The notes: generated from the letters alone by a model not told the origin. Counted from the first letter of the stretch, positions 11,815 through 22,946 are shown. The stretch is 64,000 bases of DNA from Neurospora crassa OR74A (GCF_000182925.2 NC_026507.1:1612001-1676000), one strand, 5' to 3'. Numbers and translations are program-made.

Positions 11815-13046
11815 TTCCCGTCGTGCATTGGGGTAAGTGGAAGGAGGGATTCTTGTTGGACATTTTAGGTATCTTTTCGGAAGGGAATGAGTGCCGGGTG
11901 TCAACTTGAGCTGATGCAAGTTATGAAATGTGTAATATTCGGATACCTGCGAGGGGCATTGTTGGTTGTAGCCAAAGGGACGGAGCTAGCTATTTGCCTG
12001 CTGGATGGAAGAAAAACAGTTGCTATGCGAGAACGTCCAACTGCGATTCCCGTCTCATCGAGGATCGGTTGATGACGAAGGCGCAGCGGATGAAAGGCAT
12101 TCCCGGGCAACGGTTGACTAACAAGGAAAGAATGAACCAACACCAATACATGTTTCCAACAAACTTTTGACAGCCGATGGCATTCCTCGCAGAATCCCAA
12201 CTTCACGTCAAAGCATAAAGGGGACACGTGCGCGGGCAACTTGCGATCAAGACTGGAGCGACTGCTGCAGCAAGCTTGAGCATGGTGTTTTCGGTAATCG
12301 CGGCCGGGATTGTCTCAGGGGTAAACGGAATGGACGGGAGTTTGAGTGTTGAAGCAAGTAATCTGTACGGGTTGGAAGTGGCTGGAAACTTCAACCGAGA
12401 GGGGGTACGGATTCGGGTGGCTGTGTATCCCGTGAGGTGATTTGTTAGGCAATTTGAAGGAGTGCCCTGTTTTAAGAAGGGGGAAGATAAAATGGGGTCG
12501 GGGTTTTTGGATGGGATTTAAAGACTCTGGGGGTCAAGGTGGGAGAAGGAAGAGAGGGTAAAAGTCAAAGCGAGGGTCTACACCCTGGAGTGATGGTCAC
12601 GGTCCGAAGCGAAGGTTGAGACCGTGTGTATCAAGCATCTTGGTGGTAATGGTTAGGGGAAACTCATGCGCAGTCAATGATGTATCCATCCAAGGATGCG
12701 ACTTGAACATGATGCATTTCATTTTCCATCCTACCTCTACTTGAATGGAAACCAGTACGCACCAAGCAGTGGACCCTCGAGTGAGTAACAACGTACGTTC
12801 CAAGAGACCCTGAGAAGCAAAGAATGTGTCATCGAACACATTTTACAGTCACATCTGTGTCCGTACTACCTACCTCCTCTACATACCAAACTCACCATGT
12901 CTGTACAGTCCGTCCATAAATGGTGTTTTGCCTCGCTGTAAACAGTGGCGAGCGTATCATGCCACCTGAGTACATCATGACCTTCACCCATAAGTGCTCG
13001 CATATCAATTTTCCGCTTTCCAAGTGCAAAAGGACTGGAACACAAC
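11815..13046. other. spacer between TM2-like paralogues
   Basis: About 1.2 kb with no supported gene. It is probably the 3' UTR of copy A and the promoter of copy B. Confidence 0.45.
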
Positions 13047-13601
13047 ATGGAAACTCGACCACTTGTTGCCCACCCCTGGCGACCTCGGCCATCTCGCCAT
13101 TCAGTCTACATCTGGCGAGTCTGGACCATAGCATACCCCTTCTTTGTTGCCTTTTACGTTACCACGATTGTCATTCTCTCCCTATCCGGCGTTCGTGCCA
13201 CAAGAGGAGGACGTGTTTCTTTCCTACCTCTAGATCCCTCCCCTGAACCTCAAGACAGGAACCCAATCTCCTTGCAGGAAGCCTACCAAGCCCTTCAATG
13301 CCACACCCAACAACAAACAGCCACTCTCCTATCCTTGAGCCCTGCTGGGCTTCTCGGCGCTGATCAGGTCTATGCAGGGAACGTGATGCTGGGCTTGGGC
13401 AAGTTGCTCGTGGGCGTCGCGGCCTTGCTCACTTGGATTACATTTTGGGTCATTGACAAGGAGAGATACCCCTTGTGGGCGATGGACCTCTTGAGCTTGA
13501 CTGGGGCACTAACCGTGCTGTGGCTTTCGTGGGGAGGTTTGGATGCCGTGATGTGGGTTGTTGGAGGGGTTTATGGCACGTCTGGGTGTTTGACTGCTTG
13601 A
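13047..13601 (+). CDS. TM2-like small membrane protein B (tandem paralogue)
   Basis: Single exon of 184 aa. A hydrophobic segment sits near residues 28-47. After a polar Pro-rich linker comes QQTATLLSLSPAGLLGADQV, two or three further hydrophobic segments, and the end LDAVMWVVGGVYGTSGC. The QTATLL start of the core and the W-x-VGG-x-YGT-x-GC finish are shared with the gene at 11157; the rest has diverged strongly. The aromatic-rich core with D-Q-x-Y resembles the D-R-F-Y of TM2 domains, but weakly. Unlike copy A it has no intron. Likely an integral membrane protein; the compartment and role cannot be told. Confidence 0.7.
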   Translation: METRPLVAHPWRPRPSRHSVYIWRVWTIAYPFFVAFYVTTIVILSLSGVRATRGGRVSFLPLDPSPEPQDRNPISLQEAYQALQCHTQQQTATLLSLSPAGLLGADQVYAGNVMLGLGKLLVGVAALLTWITFWVIDKERYPLWAMDLLSLTGALTVLWLSWGGLDAVMWVVGGVYGTSGCLTA

Positions 13602-14334
13602 GGGACTGGGTATGTGGTTTGTGTGTGCCCAATGACTCGGAGTCTGTGAATTGGCTGACGCGCATGGGGGAATCCGTCTTGAAGCTGCCCGTAGTTTAGG
13701 CTGGGGGAGGTAAATAGCAACCTAGAAATGGAAAGAGCGTTCGTTGAGTTCAGGTCGGGAAAACTGGTAATTGGAAGCATATGAAGGGAAGGAACCCAAA
13801 GGATGAAGCTAGAAATAGTTGATGCAGATAATATATCAGGATCCAGGTTCGTGAGCATGTCAAGCTCCGCAACACCCACGAACACTTGTATACTCCGTCG
13901 CGTGGTCGTGAGAACGAACCGGACATGTCACAGTCACTACGTCACACCTCAAGAATCCTCCCGTACCTACGCATCAATTCGCTCTTGTGGTAGCTTTCAG
14001 CGCAGATCTGAAATAGGTAGTTACTGGATTGAAGAAGCCCCAACGGAAACCGACTGATGCGTTTCTCGATGATCGTATTCCATATCACAGTTTTGTAATG
14101 GCCTTTCCCACCCACAGCGGTATTGACTGTCGATGTTCGGTTTGATATTAAACCACTCGACAAGACAAACTTCAAGTCCGGAATATCGGTTATCTCATCT
14201 AACTGGTCATCTTCAGGGGTAGAGTAAACAACACACCTAAGTCGGTACAGGTACCCCTATACACTTGGTGCTTGGTGTGTGGTATCACAGCTGCGTACTT
14301 ATCACGCTATTACATCCCTGTTTGTCAATGCAAT
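13602..14334. other. intergenic upstream of tRNA-Leu
   Basis: No gene or repeat is seen. Confidence 0.5.
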
Positions 14335-14447
14335 GGCTGGATGGCCGAGCGGTCTAAGGCGCTAGACTCAAGAACAACATTCTTCTGCACTAAGTGCGGT
14401 GTATTCTAGTATCGCAAGATGCGTGGGTTCGAATCCCACTCCAGTCA
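14335..14447 (+). tRNA. tRNA-Leu(CAA) with 31-nt intron
   Basis: Acceptor GGCTGGA pairs with TCCAGTC (one G-T wobble), and A is the discriminator. The D arm GCCGAGCGGTCTAAGGC is typical of leucine tRNAs. The anticodon stem CTAGA/TCTAG encloses CTCAAG, giving CAA, and a 31-nt intron follows position 37. The long variable arm TATCGCAAGATGCG confirms a class II tRNA. Mature length is 82 nt. Confidence 0.95.
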
Positions 14448-15640
14448 CTTCTTTTTTTTTTCATTTTCATGATTTCCTCTGTTTTGTTTATTTGTTAATA
14501 CTCTCAGCGACAGCATGCTTCAGCTGTTTTGAATTGCCCGCCTCGGCATTGTGGTTCAGCACTACTGGTAGAGGAGCTTGGGACTGGTTTTGGAGCAGCG
14601 AAAGTAAGTAGAGTCCGTTCACAATGCCATTTCCAAACAGGACATATCGCTCGCGAGATGCTGGAAAAAGAAAGCTCCGTTTTTTTTTTTTTGTTTTTTT
14701 TTCCCCTCGCATAGTCACATAGTGTCCTTGCAGTATCAATCATGATGTCCAGGTGACTGCCACTTCGTGATATCTGACCCATTCCGTCCGTGCCTGTGTT
14801 TGAGTTGACGTCAGGGGCTGCCAAAGTGCCCTCCCCTCTGCTGTCGTAAGCGCTTAGACCTCTGAGTCGCAGGGCAACCGTGATGGAATATGCGGTACCG
14901 CCCGGGCGAAGACTCGGGATATTCAAAATCACCGTCTTTCATACAATCTCTGGCAGGCATACATGAATGTTGCAGTATGCCTACAGATTATGCCTGATAT
15001 CCTTGGAACCTCAAATCGGATGCCCCGATTTCTGTTTAAGCGACTTCACCAGCCGCCAAGCCCCACAGAACATTCTCGTCTGCTTGGGTCGATGGGAATG
15101 GCCTTTGCGCTTCCCATCGGAGTTTCTCGCCTATAAAAGCCCTACGTTGCAGTGACTTTTGCGGGAACGAAAACTTCCACTTTCGTCAAATTTTCCAACA
15201 CAGGTTGAACAAAATGTGTTGTCTTCAATTGTGCTCCAGCTATTTGAGCAGGGTCTTGGTACGTTGAGGAACAAAAAGTATGACTTGACGTTGTTCTACA
15301 ACTTGAACATCAAACGGTCTCGCGTGCGTTCCATTGCCTGCGCACGAAGCACGGCATTTTGGATACGCTTATACATCTTATGCTCTGAGACGGTAGGTAT
15401 ATCTCCATTCTCGTCTGTTCAACCGGATTTGTTTGGGCCTTTCAACGCTTTTGCTCCATGCGGTCTGGCTTTCATTCCATCCGAAGAGCAACCCGAGCCC
15501 CGATGATTCTCTGGATCAACCTCAGCGAGCAGTGTCCATCATTGCCCAGCATCCAAGGGGACTGATCTATGTTCAAAAGGTGGCAGACATGCAGGTATCG
15601 ACATGGTACAGCAGTGATAGCTTGACCAAATTGTAGCGGC
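14448..15640. other. intergenic, tRNA-Leu to J-protein 3' end
   Basis: Contains the tRNA terminator and a second T-rich patch near 14680-14702. Open frames at 15159-15506 and nearby have no domain and no supporting signals. Confidence 0.45.
14452..14461 (+). terminator. Pol III terminator of tRNA-Leu
   Basis: Run of ten T residues starting 5 nt after the tRNA 3' end. Confidence 0.75.
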
Positions 15641-16639
15641 CTAATTCACATCGTGTTTGGGCGCCGGGGGTGGCAACCGACGCGGAGGTTCCTGTGACGG
15701 CAAATTGCGATAGTAACCAGATATGTGGTGCGGGTGAGTGGGATAATTGTCCCAGCCGTTTCGCTGCCTCAAAAAGTTGTCCACTCGTGCCTCTCGGCCC
15801 AGACCGGCCGTTTCACCGTACCGTTGCTGCATCTCCATTTTGATAGCGGCATGCTTGTGCTCTTGGTCGTCCACAAGAGCGACGCCACTCTTTACGCCTT
15901 GCGTGGCGTGCTGCCAGCTGCCCATTATGATGAAGAAAGAAACGATGGCGACGAAGGCGCCGTTGGATACGAAGATGGGTTTTTGCTGCTGGCCAGTCCC
16001 TCCCGGGTCTTGCTCGTTACGCCATTGTTCCCAATCCTCCCAAGTAGCGTTCATGCTCGCATTACCGGGACGGCGGCGCCAGGCACTGTGATTCGAAGGG
16101 ACGTCGTCGTTGCGCAGATCCGGCAGATCCGGATGGTTGCTCCAACCAAGATCGTAGAGATCGTACATGCGGCGCTTTTGCGGATTGCTTAGAATATCGT
16201 TGGCGGCGACAACGAGACGGTAGCGCTCAAGCTTGGTTGGGTGAGAAGTGTCGGGAAGCCCTGTATGGGGTTGTCGGTCCGGGTGGTAAAGCTTCACCAG
16301 CTCGTGGAAGCGCTTCTTGTTATACGGATCATTTTTGCTTTGCCCGAGTATCTCGTAAGGTGTAGGGTTTTTGGACGCGGGCCAATATAATGCGGGGTGG
16401 TCTGTCGGCGGCTCCGCGTCTGCTGCGCCGTGATGTACCGAAGCGAAGAGGCGGGTTTGGAAAGCTCCTCGGGCGGTCGGAGCGATCGGACGAAGGTCAA
16501 AGAGGACGGGATCGACGGCCAAAGGACCACACGGCCGACTTGATGGTGTTGCTGCTGCCCGGACTAGCGTGAGCGAGCCATGGGCCGCGCGGGCGGCATT
16601 GCCGGGGCAGCTGATGGCGGCAAATTTCAAGGAAAACAT
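15641..16639 (-). CDS. mitochondrial J-domain (DnaJ/Hsp40) protein, Jid1-like
   Basis: Single exon of 332 aa with ATG in a good context (CACCATG). The first 65 residues are rich in Ala, Arg and Ser with few acids, a plausible mitochondrial presequence. A J domain spans about 93-165, beginning PYEILGQSK, with the HPD tripeptide at 119-121 that stimulates Hsp70 ATPase. One membrane segment lies at about 224-241 (FVAIVSFFIIMGSW), followed by a charged tail. Presequence, J domain and a single membrane helix recall Jid1-type J proteins of the mitochondrial inner membrane, which act with matrix Hsp70. The match to Jid1 is by layout, not by alignment. Confidence 0.85.
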   Translation of the reverse strand: MFSLKFAAISCPGNAARAAHGSLTLVRAAATPSSRPCGPLAVDPVLFDLRPIAPTARGAFQTRLFASVHHGAADAEPPTDHPALYWPASKNPTPYEILGQSKNDPYNKKRFHELVKLYHPDRQPHTGLPDTSHPTKLERYRLVVAANDILSNPQKRRMYDLYDLGWSNHPDLPDLRNDDVPSNHSAWRRRPGNASMNATWEDWEQWRNEQDPGGTGQQQKPIFVSNGAFVAIVSFFIIMGSWQHATQGVKSGVALVDDQEHKHAAIKMEMQQRYGETAGLGREARVDNFLRQRNGWDNYPTHPHHISGYYRNLPSQEPPRRLPPPAPKHDVN

Positions 16640-16926
16640 GGTGACGGCTTCAAGTAGTCATGTTGGAGCTCACTGAGGCTGATAGAGAATCATGGCTCCA
16701 GGCGCGACAATTCAGTGTGCCTAGACTTAGTAGTCGATTATGAGTGGGAGTCGGGAGGAGATGGGCGATGGGGATGGCATACAAGAACGGTGTTTGGTGG
16801 AGGGTGGGAAACCTGGAATGGATGATGTCGATATGCTGCTGCCCTGGATATGCTGGGAGCTCAGTGTCAGACATTCATTTGACATTGCCTGCCAGCAGCA
16901 CCTCTGAGTGTGGGGCAGTTCCCGAT
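16640..16926. other. J-protein promoter region
   Basis: Upstream sequence of the minus-strand J-protein gene, bounded on the right by the inverted-repeat element. No gene is seen. Confidence 0.5.
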
Positions 16927-16958
16927 TACCGCTAAAACCAAGTCGATTTGGATAGGTA

Positions 16959-17021
16959 CAGTGGGGCGCCAAAAAAAACGAACGTTTCTTTTTTACCCGC
17001 AAAAAGGGCCAAAACTCAACT
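16959..17021 (+). repeat. left terminal inverted repeat of inner element
   Basis: Inverted partner of 17387-17449; 54 of 63 positions match, all mismatches lying in the outer 23 bp. Confidence 0.85.
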
Positions 17022-17386
17022 TCTTCTACTCTTAATTTCTCAACGTGGTTTATTGCAAAACTCACTCCACGTTCTAAATAGAGATAACTTTAAGAGGAGA
17101 TACTAATGCAAGTTGTCCGAAAAGATACACTCGAACGGGGGGCAAAAGCGTAAGTACTAAAGTCACTTTCCGAAAAGTATCTCAGATTCTATCCACTATA
17201 ATGCACTCTAAATGCACTATAACCAAAAATCCTTTTCAAACTCTCATTTGAACAATTGTGATTACACTACTAAACCAATGAAGTCAATTTCATTTATATA
17301 TCTGGGGAGTATAACTATTTAACTCTGTCCTCCTTTAGTGCATCTGCTTTTGAAAGGTAGTTGGCATGAAAACTAGGGAGTGATAG

Positions 17387-17449
17387 AGTTGAGTTTTGGC
17401 CCTTTTTGCGGGTAAAAAAGAAACGTGTTTTATTTTTGGTCCGGGACTG
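17387..17449 (-). repeat. right terminal inverted repeat of inner element
   Basis: Inverted partner of 16959-17021. It reads CAGTCCCGGACCAAAAA inward from the end, against CAGTGGGGCGCCAAAAA on the left. Confidence 0.85.
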
Positions 17450-17697
17450 TACCCTTAAGGGGGGGCTAGCCTTTTTACAGTAAAGCTGGCGCCCAACTGC
17501 AAGCCATCTGCAAGCCCACTGTAGCCTCTGGGCGCTCAGAGTGGGTATGTGAACGTGGCTACACCTGGCACAAGGTGTGTGCAGGAGGCTGTCAGCTGTA
17601 GGGCGCTCGCTTACAAACCTAGATCGGGTAAGGTGGCCCGCCGAGCCCGCTAAAGGGGGAGCTAAGGGGTATCCAAATCGAATTGAAAAAAGCGGTA

Positions 17698-19123
17698 CTA
17701 CTAGACTTAGTCGAATGTACCTCTCTGTAGGTACCTATGTACATACTTGACACTGGGCACGCAAGACGGCAGTGAAGAGACGGGCATGATGTACACATTC
17801 ATGGATCTGACCGTGCTGGAAAATATCGAACTGTTTTCCAATTGTCAAACTTTTTGTCAACTTTGATCATTACTTTGTCCAATTTCGGCTACCTACGTAA
17901 CAAAGCCCAGAAGGACGTCCATGGACGGGATGTCGCCCGCGATATCCCACCAGTGCGCCGGATGACGTCGATATATACAATGTAGAGGTACGCTAGGTAC
18001 ACTGGGCCACCACCAGAACTACTATGCAGTGTACACTACCCAGGCCAACAGAGAGGAGGCACAGGCAGCGGTCATAGTGTAGGTACACTAGTAGAGGTAT
18101 AAACCGAATTGCCCCTGAAGTGGGACTGGAAGGCGATGCCGCGGCCGACTTGTGGCCTATGAGTGGCGCCCCCCGCCGCCTTCCATTATGAGACGAGATA
18201 CACTACACTACGCAGGTATGGAAATGGAGGTCCCGTTCGGTCCCGTCGTGGTGGACACGCTGCTGATTGTGCGATACACAACTGGACTGGAAGGCGCAGG
18301 CAGGGTTCGGCAGGGAACATCAAGGGAACACGTGATCCGAGACCCTTTCGGCAGTGGAGTGAACAGTTTTGACGAGGAGAGGAGACTGGACCTGGGACCT
18401 GGACGCTCCGGCTCCTTCGTCCACTCACTCGCCCAGTCCTAAACAGCACTGAATCATTCACGACTTCCGCACCGCCTCGCCTCGTCCAAGCTTCGGAAGT
18501 TTCCCTCAAACTCTCTGCCTTTCTGCCCCGCTTTCAGACGACGACCACCACCACCACCACAACAACGACAACACTTCAATCACAACAGAACAGAAACACT
18601 TTGAGCTCGCTGCAAAGCACCATCTCGTCCCACTCTCCCAACGGCATCGCACACGTCGCTTTGATTCGCCCTTCAGTTTTCACAGGCCAATCAAGTCCCA
18701 GCCGTCGACCCCGAATCGGATTCCTCGCAGCCTCTCCCACAAAAGACGTCGCTTGACTTCGAGGCATACAGGCAAAATCAAACGACTGAGAACGTCCTTG
18801 GTGCTCCCACACGCAACGAGCCTCCTCGCGACCCCATCCCCATCCACCGCCGTCTCATCTTTGCCCCACGACCGCTCGCGACAGGCCTCCGCCTCCGCCT
18901 ACAAAGCTACATCTGTCTGGCTCTGCTCACCGTCAACAGACCGAAAAACAAAAGAGAAAGAGGGGATTCCCACCCACAACTAGTGCTCCTCTCCCCTTGT
19001 CAACCACTTGTCCATTTCGCTACACACACCCGGAGACGAAGCCATCGCGCTCTACGCTCTCCTTTCTGCAACATCTGAGCCTCGACCACGGGTTCCACAA
19101 CCGAACAACGACCATCCGGCAAA
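17698..19123. other. promoter and long 5' leader of the dhh1-type gene
   Basis: The first 400 bases hold several copies of AGGTAC or its complement, including the palindrome AGGTACCT at 17729-17736. From about 18400 the sequence is pyrimidine- and CA-rich, as in fungal leaders. A 96-codon open frame at 18152-18442 has no recognisable product. No separate gene is supported. Confidence 0.5.
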
Positions 19124-20887
19124 ATGTCCGACCAACTAGCGGATCAGTTGAAAGCTACTAGTCTGAGGTAGGTTGACCGCCTTCCCTTCTGTCCCAAACC
19201 CAGCTGACATGTTTTTGATAGCTCAGGCCCGGAAGACTGGAAAAAGGGACTTAACCTACCTGCCAGGGACACAAGACAACAGACCGAGGATGTTACAAAC
19301 ACGAGGGGTCTGGATTGGGAAGACTTCATACACGACAGGGATCTCTTGATGGGCATTTTCGAGGCTGGCTTCGAGAAACCGTCCCCGATTCAGGAAGAAG
19401 CGATCCCCGTTGCCCTCACCGGCCGAGACATCCTCGCACGCGCAAAGAACGGCACCGGCAAGACCGCCGCTTTCGTCATTCCCGCCCTCAACAAGATCAA
19501 CCCTAAGGTCTCCAAGATCCAATGCCTTATTCTCGTTCCCACCCGTGAGCTTGCCATGCAGACATCCCAAGTCTGCAAGACGCTCGGCAAGCATCTCGGC
19601 ATCAACGTCATGGTGACAACCGGCGGAACTGGCCTGCGGGACGACATTGTGCGTCTGCAGGACCCCGTACACATCGTCGTCGGAACACCAGGTCGTATCC
19701 TCGATCTAGCTGGCAAGCAGGTGGCCGATCTCAGCGAGTGCCCAATGTTCATTATGGACGAGGCTGATAAGCTCCTGTCGCAAGAGTTTACCCCCGTCAT
19801 TGAGCAGCTCCTGCAGTTCCACCCCAAGGATCGTCAGGTCATGCTGTTCTCCGCCACTTTCCCTCTTTCGGTCAAGGATTTCTCGGACAAGAACATGACT
19901 AGCCCGTACGAGATCAACCTCATGGACGAGCTTACGCTCCGCGGTATCACTCAATACTATGCCTTTGTTGAGGAGAAGCAAAAGGTTCACTGCCTCAACA
20001 CTCTGTTTTCCAAGCTGCAGATCAACCAGTCCATCATTTTCTGCAACTCTACCAACCGCGTCGAACTGCTTGCCAAAAAGATCACTGAGCTTGGATACTC
20101 GTGCTTCTACAGTCATGCCAAAATGGCTCAGCAGGCGAGAAACCGTGTCTTCCACGACTTCCGCAACGGTGTTTGCCGCAACCTGGTCTGCTCGGATCTC
20201 CTCACCCGCGGTATTGACATTCAGGCAGTGAACGTTGTCATCAACTTCGATTTCCCCAAGAACGCCGAGACGTACCTCCACCGTATTGGTCGTTCTGGTC
20301 GTTATGGTCACCTTGGTCTTGCTATTAACTTGATCAATTGGGATGACAGATTCAACCTTTACAACATTGAGCGCGATCTTGGTACAGAGATCCAGCCCAT
20401 TCCTCAGACCATTGACAAGAGCCTCTACGTGTACGAGAACCCTGAATCGATTCCCCGGCCCATCTCGACCTTCAAGCCTATTGCCCAGCAGCCGCAACAG
20501 CAATTGCAGCAATCGCAAAGGCCTCAACAGTCTCAACAGCAACAGCATTTCTCAACACAGACACAGCCGTCAAACCAGCTCCCGCCTCAACAGGGCAACC
20601 AACAACTTGGCTTCAATCCTCAAGCTCAACAGCCTCACAGACCCATCCCCCAGGCCCAGGGTGATTGGCAAGGGCAAAACGGTCGCCAAAATGGCACAGG
20701 TGCTTCCAACAACCAACCCAGACCCACCAACTACCAGAACAATCGCGGGCAGCCCGGTAGCAGCCGCGGAGGTCGTGGACGTGGTTTCCAGGGCCAGGGA
20801 GGCCGTCAGAACCAGAACTACGGTGGTCAGCGCGGTCCTCGTACCCAAGGTCAGGGCCAGCCTCAGGGTCCACTGTCTGCCCAGTAG
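19124..20887 (+). CDS. dhh1: DEAD-box RNA helicase, Dhh1/DDX6 family
   Basis: Exons 19124-19167 and 19222-20887 encode 569 aa. The 54-nt intron has branch GCTGAC, and the join restores [20 protein letters not shown], a signature of Dhh1/DDX6 proteins. RecA domain 1 has AKNGTGKT (about 89-96), DEAD (194-197) and SAT (225-227); RecA domain 2 has HRIGRSGR (about 368-375). The family activates mRNA decapping, represses translation and gathers in P bodies in the cytoplasm. From about residue 437 the tail is very rich in Gln, then in Gln, Gly, Asn and Arg with RGG-like spacing, longer than the compact yeast protein. A long leader precedes the ATG. Confidence 0.95.
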
Positions 20888-22946
20888 GGTAAACTCTCCC
20901 AACAAGTTTTGGAAGGAGGGGGATATGTGGTAATGTGAGGAGGTGTGCGACCATGCATCGCTTCCACGTTGTTTTGTCTTTGAATTGTACATATTAGTCG
21001 TCCTTTTTTTTCGGCCATCTCTTTCTGTTCCTCCCGAACTGTGAATGGGCTACCATGACGGCAAGTGTTGTCCCTCGGCCTGTCAGGTTTGCGTTTACGC
21101 TACGGCAGACTCGTCTATCACACTCTTTCTGCCGACCCTGCAAACAGTTCAACGACATGCACGGAACTGTACTACGACACATTCTCTTTTGGAGTTTGCC
21201 CCATTTCAAGGATTTTTCGATACGGTCCAGCTTCATCCTGTTCGCATTCACGGCTTACAACGCTTCGGCATGGGCGCGGAGTCTTGGGTGGTGTGGGGTT
21301 TATACGTCTTTGTTGGCTTCATGGCGGAAGCGGCTTTATACTCCATGAGGCGCTGCGAGATTTCTTTTTCCTCCATTGAAACGCTTCCCATCCCTTATAC
21401 CCAACACAGTTCCTCGTTCCTCGGATTTCCAGCCAATTTCACCTCTCGATCAAGACACACGCGAGCAGATCATTTTCTCATTTTGGCTCTCACATTTTCA
21501 TCAGTTGATGATCACACGACTCAATAACATTGGCTCTACAGGCGGATCAGGCTCTATGGATCACAAAAAGGTGCGCACGCAAAACTCAATACATGACGGA
21601 TGGACGGGCTTTTTGTCATGGCTGGCGGTTTCACAGTTATTTCGTGTTAACGGAGGAGGGGTCGTGTTTTGTTCGTTTTGGTATGGTGGGCTCACATAAA
21701 CGGCGTTATGGGTTCGGATTTTGGACGGCGCGTGGCGTGATGGTCAGCCAGGGTCAGCTGGCTACAGTTGATCATGGCTTGGAACGGATACCATTTTTAG
21801 GTTGCGCCTCGCGGGTTGTCGTTTTCTTTTTTTTCAAATATTTGGACGACTTGGGGAGGGGAGGGGAGGTATGGATTTTGAGAGCGATCTGCAGTGTGCT
21901 AGATGCATAGTGGCGGAAGGAGATATCGACATATAGATGGTTTGTCGACGCTTTGCAGGACTGGCGGCTGTCTGCACCGTGATGAGACGGGTGGCCAGGA
22001 ACGGCTTGAACGCGATTTGGTCCTCACTCGAGCAAGAATTGGTGGTGACGTCGTAGGATGGTCACGCACTGGTTCTTTGCCGATGGAGGAAGCGAACTGG
22101 GAAGGAATGGTACAGCGGAAGGAAGGATTGGAGGATGTTTGAGGGGTGGGAGGATGAGACAAACATTCATCTCGACAGTTGGAGTTGACGGGAGCGGGGA
22201 TGAGTGGATGTTCAGTTGTGGTTGCGAAGGCTATGTTTGGTGTTCGTTCGGGAGGCTACATCCAGCGCCATCCACATAGCTGGCTGTCCGGCGAACCTTG
22301 TGGCAATGCAACCATGACACTGCTGCACGACGCAAAATCCCTGCCGCAAGATTGTTTAGCCGTTGCTCATGCACCGCCTTTGCCCTTGTCCGGCCTGTGG
22401 TGTTTGTGGACGGCTGGCATCCGCCATTGTGGAAAGGAGGCATTTTTGGATTTCATCAATCCGTATGCCACGACAACAACCATCACCTCCGGAGCCTTGG
22501 TACGAATCAGAAGTCATTGGCTCAGGCACGACGTGCAAGGGTGCCACCGCTCTACGAGGCATCGAGAGGCCGGATGAGAAAAAGAGATGAAAACCACGAT
22601 AAAACAACTGGAAAGGAAGAAAAGAAGGGGGAGACAGCCCATCAGATGGACACGATTTGATGATCACGGATATGCGACCTGGCGAGCATGGACCGTGACG
22701 ATTGGTGGACCTCTGGACAAGGTAGATAGCATAAGATGTGCACATGAATGTTATCTTTTGTCTCTCATCACATTTCTCACGATTCTGTCGTCATTTGTCG
22801 TTGTGGTTTCGAGTTGTTGGTTCAGCTTCCATTGAGAACAAAAGCTGATGCGCGGGCTCGTGGAGCCGAAAGTGAGGAATAGCACCGGAGGCCGCGCTCG
22901 CCGATGGAACCGAAAAAATGGAAAGAAAAAAAAAGGTAAGTCAAGT
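20888..22946. other. 2 kb intergenic region after the dhh1-type gene
   Basis: Open frames of 70-160 codons occur in several overlapping frames (for example 21045-21527 and 22179-22577) without domain, bias or splice support. No gene or repeat is supported. Confidence 0.45.
22926..22934 (-). terminator. Pol III terminator of tRNA-Val
   Basis: Nine T residues on the minus strand, 12 nt beyond the tRNA 3' end. Confidence 0.7.

Larger units (their letters stand above)
16959..17449. mobile_element. inner MITE-like element with 63-bp terminal inverted repeats
   Basis: A 491-bp AT-rich element flanked by TA (16957-16958 and 17450-17451) with ends CAGT and ACTG. Ungapped 63-bp inverted repeats occupy 16959-17021 and 17387-17449. 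The inner 40 bp of each arm (16982-17021 and 17387-17426) are identical, while the outer 23 bp match at only about 14 positions. There is no open frame, so it is non-autonomous. TA target and CAGT ends fit the Tc1/mariner superfamily (pogo/Fot1-like ends). It sits in the left arm of the outer element, so it is the younger insertion. Confidence 0.85.
16929..17695. mobile_element. outer MITE-like element, interrupted by inner element
   Basis: Ends CCGCT and AGCGG are flanked by TA on both sides (16927-16928 and 17696-17697). A 12-bp block, TCGATTTGGATA, starts exactly 15 bases in from each end in inverted orientation (16943-16954 and 17670-17681), fixing the register. About 20 of the first 26 terminal positions match. 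Removing the inner element and one TA copy leaves about 274 bp with no coding capacity. TA duplication with short inverted ends suggests a non-autonomous Tc1/mariner-type DNA transposon. The family name is unknown to me. Confidence 0.7.

Noticed and set aside
19706-20548. 280-codon minus-strand open frame opposite the helicase
   Set aside because: Antisense shadow of conserved helicase sequence.
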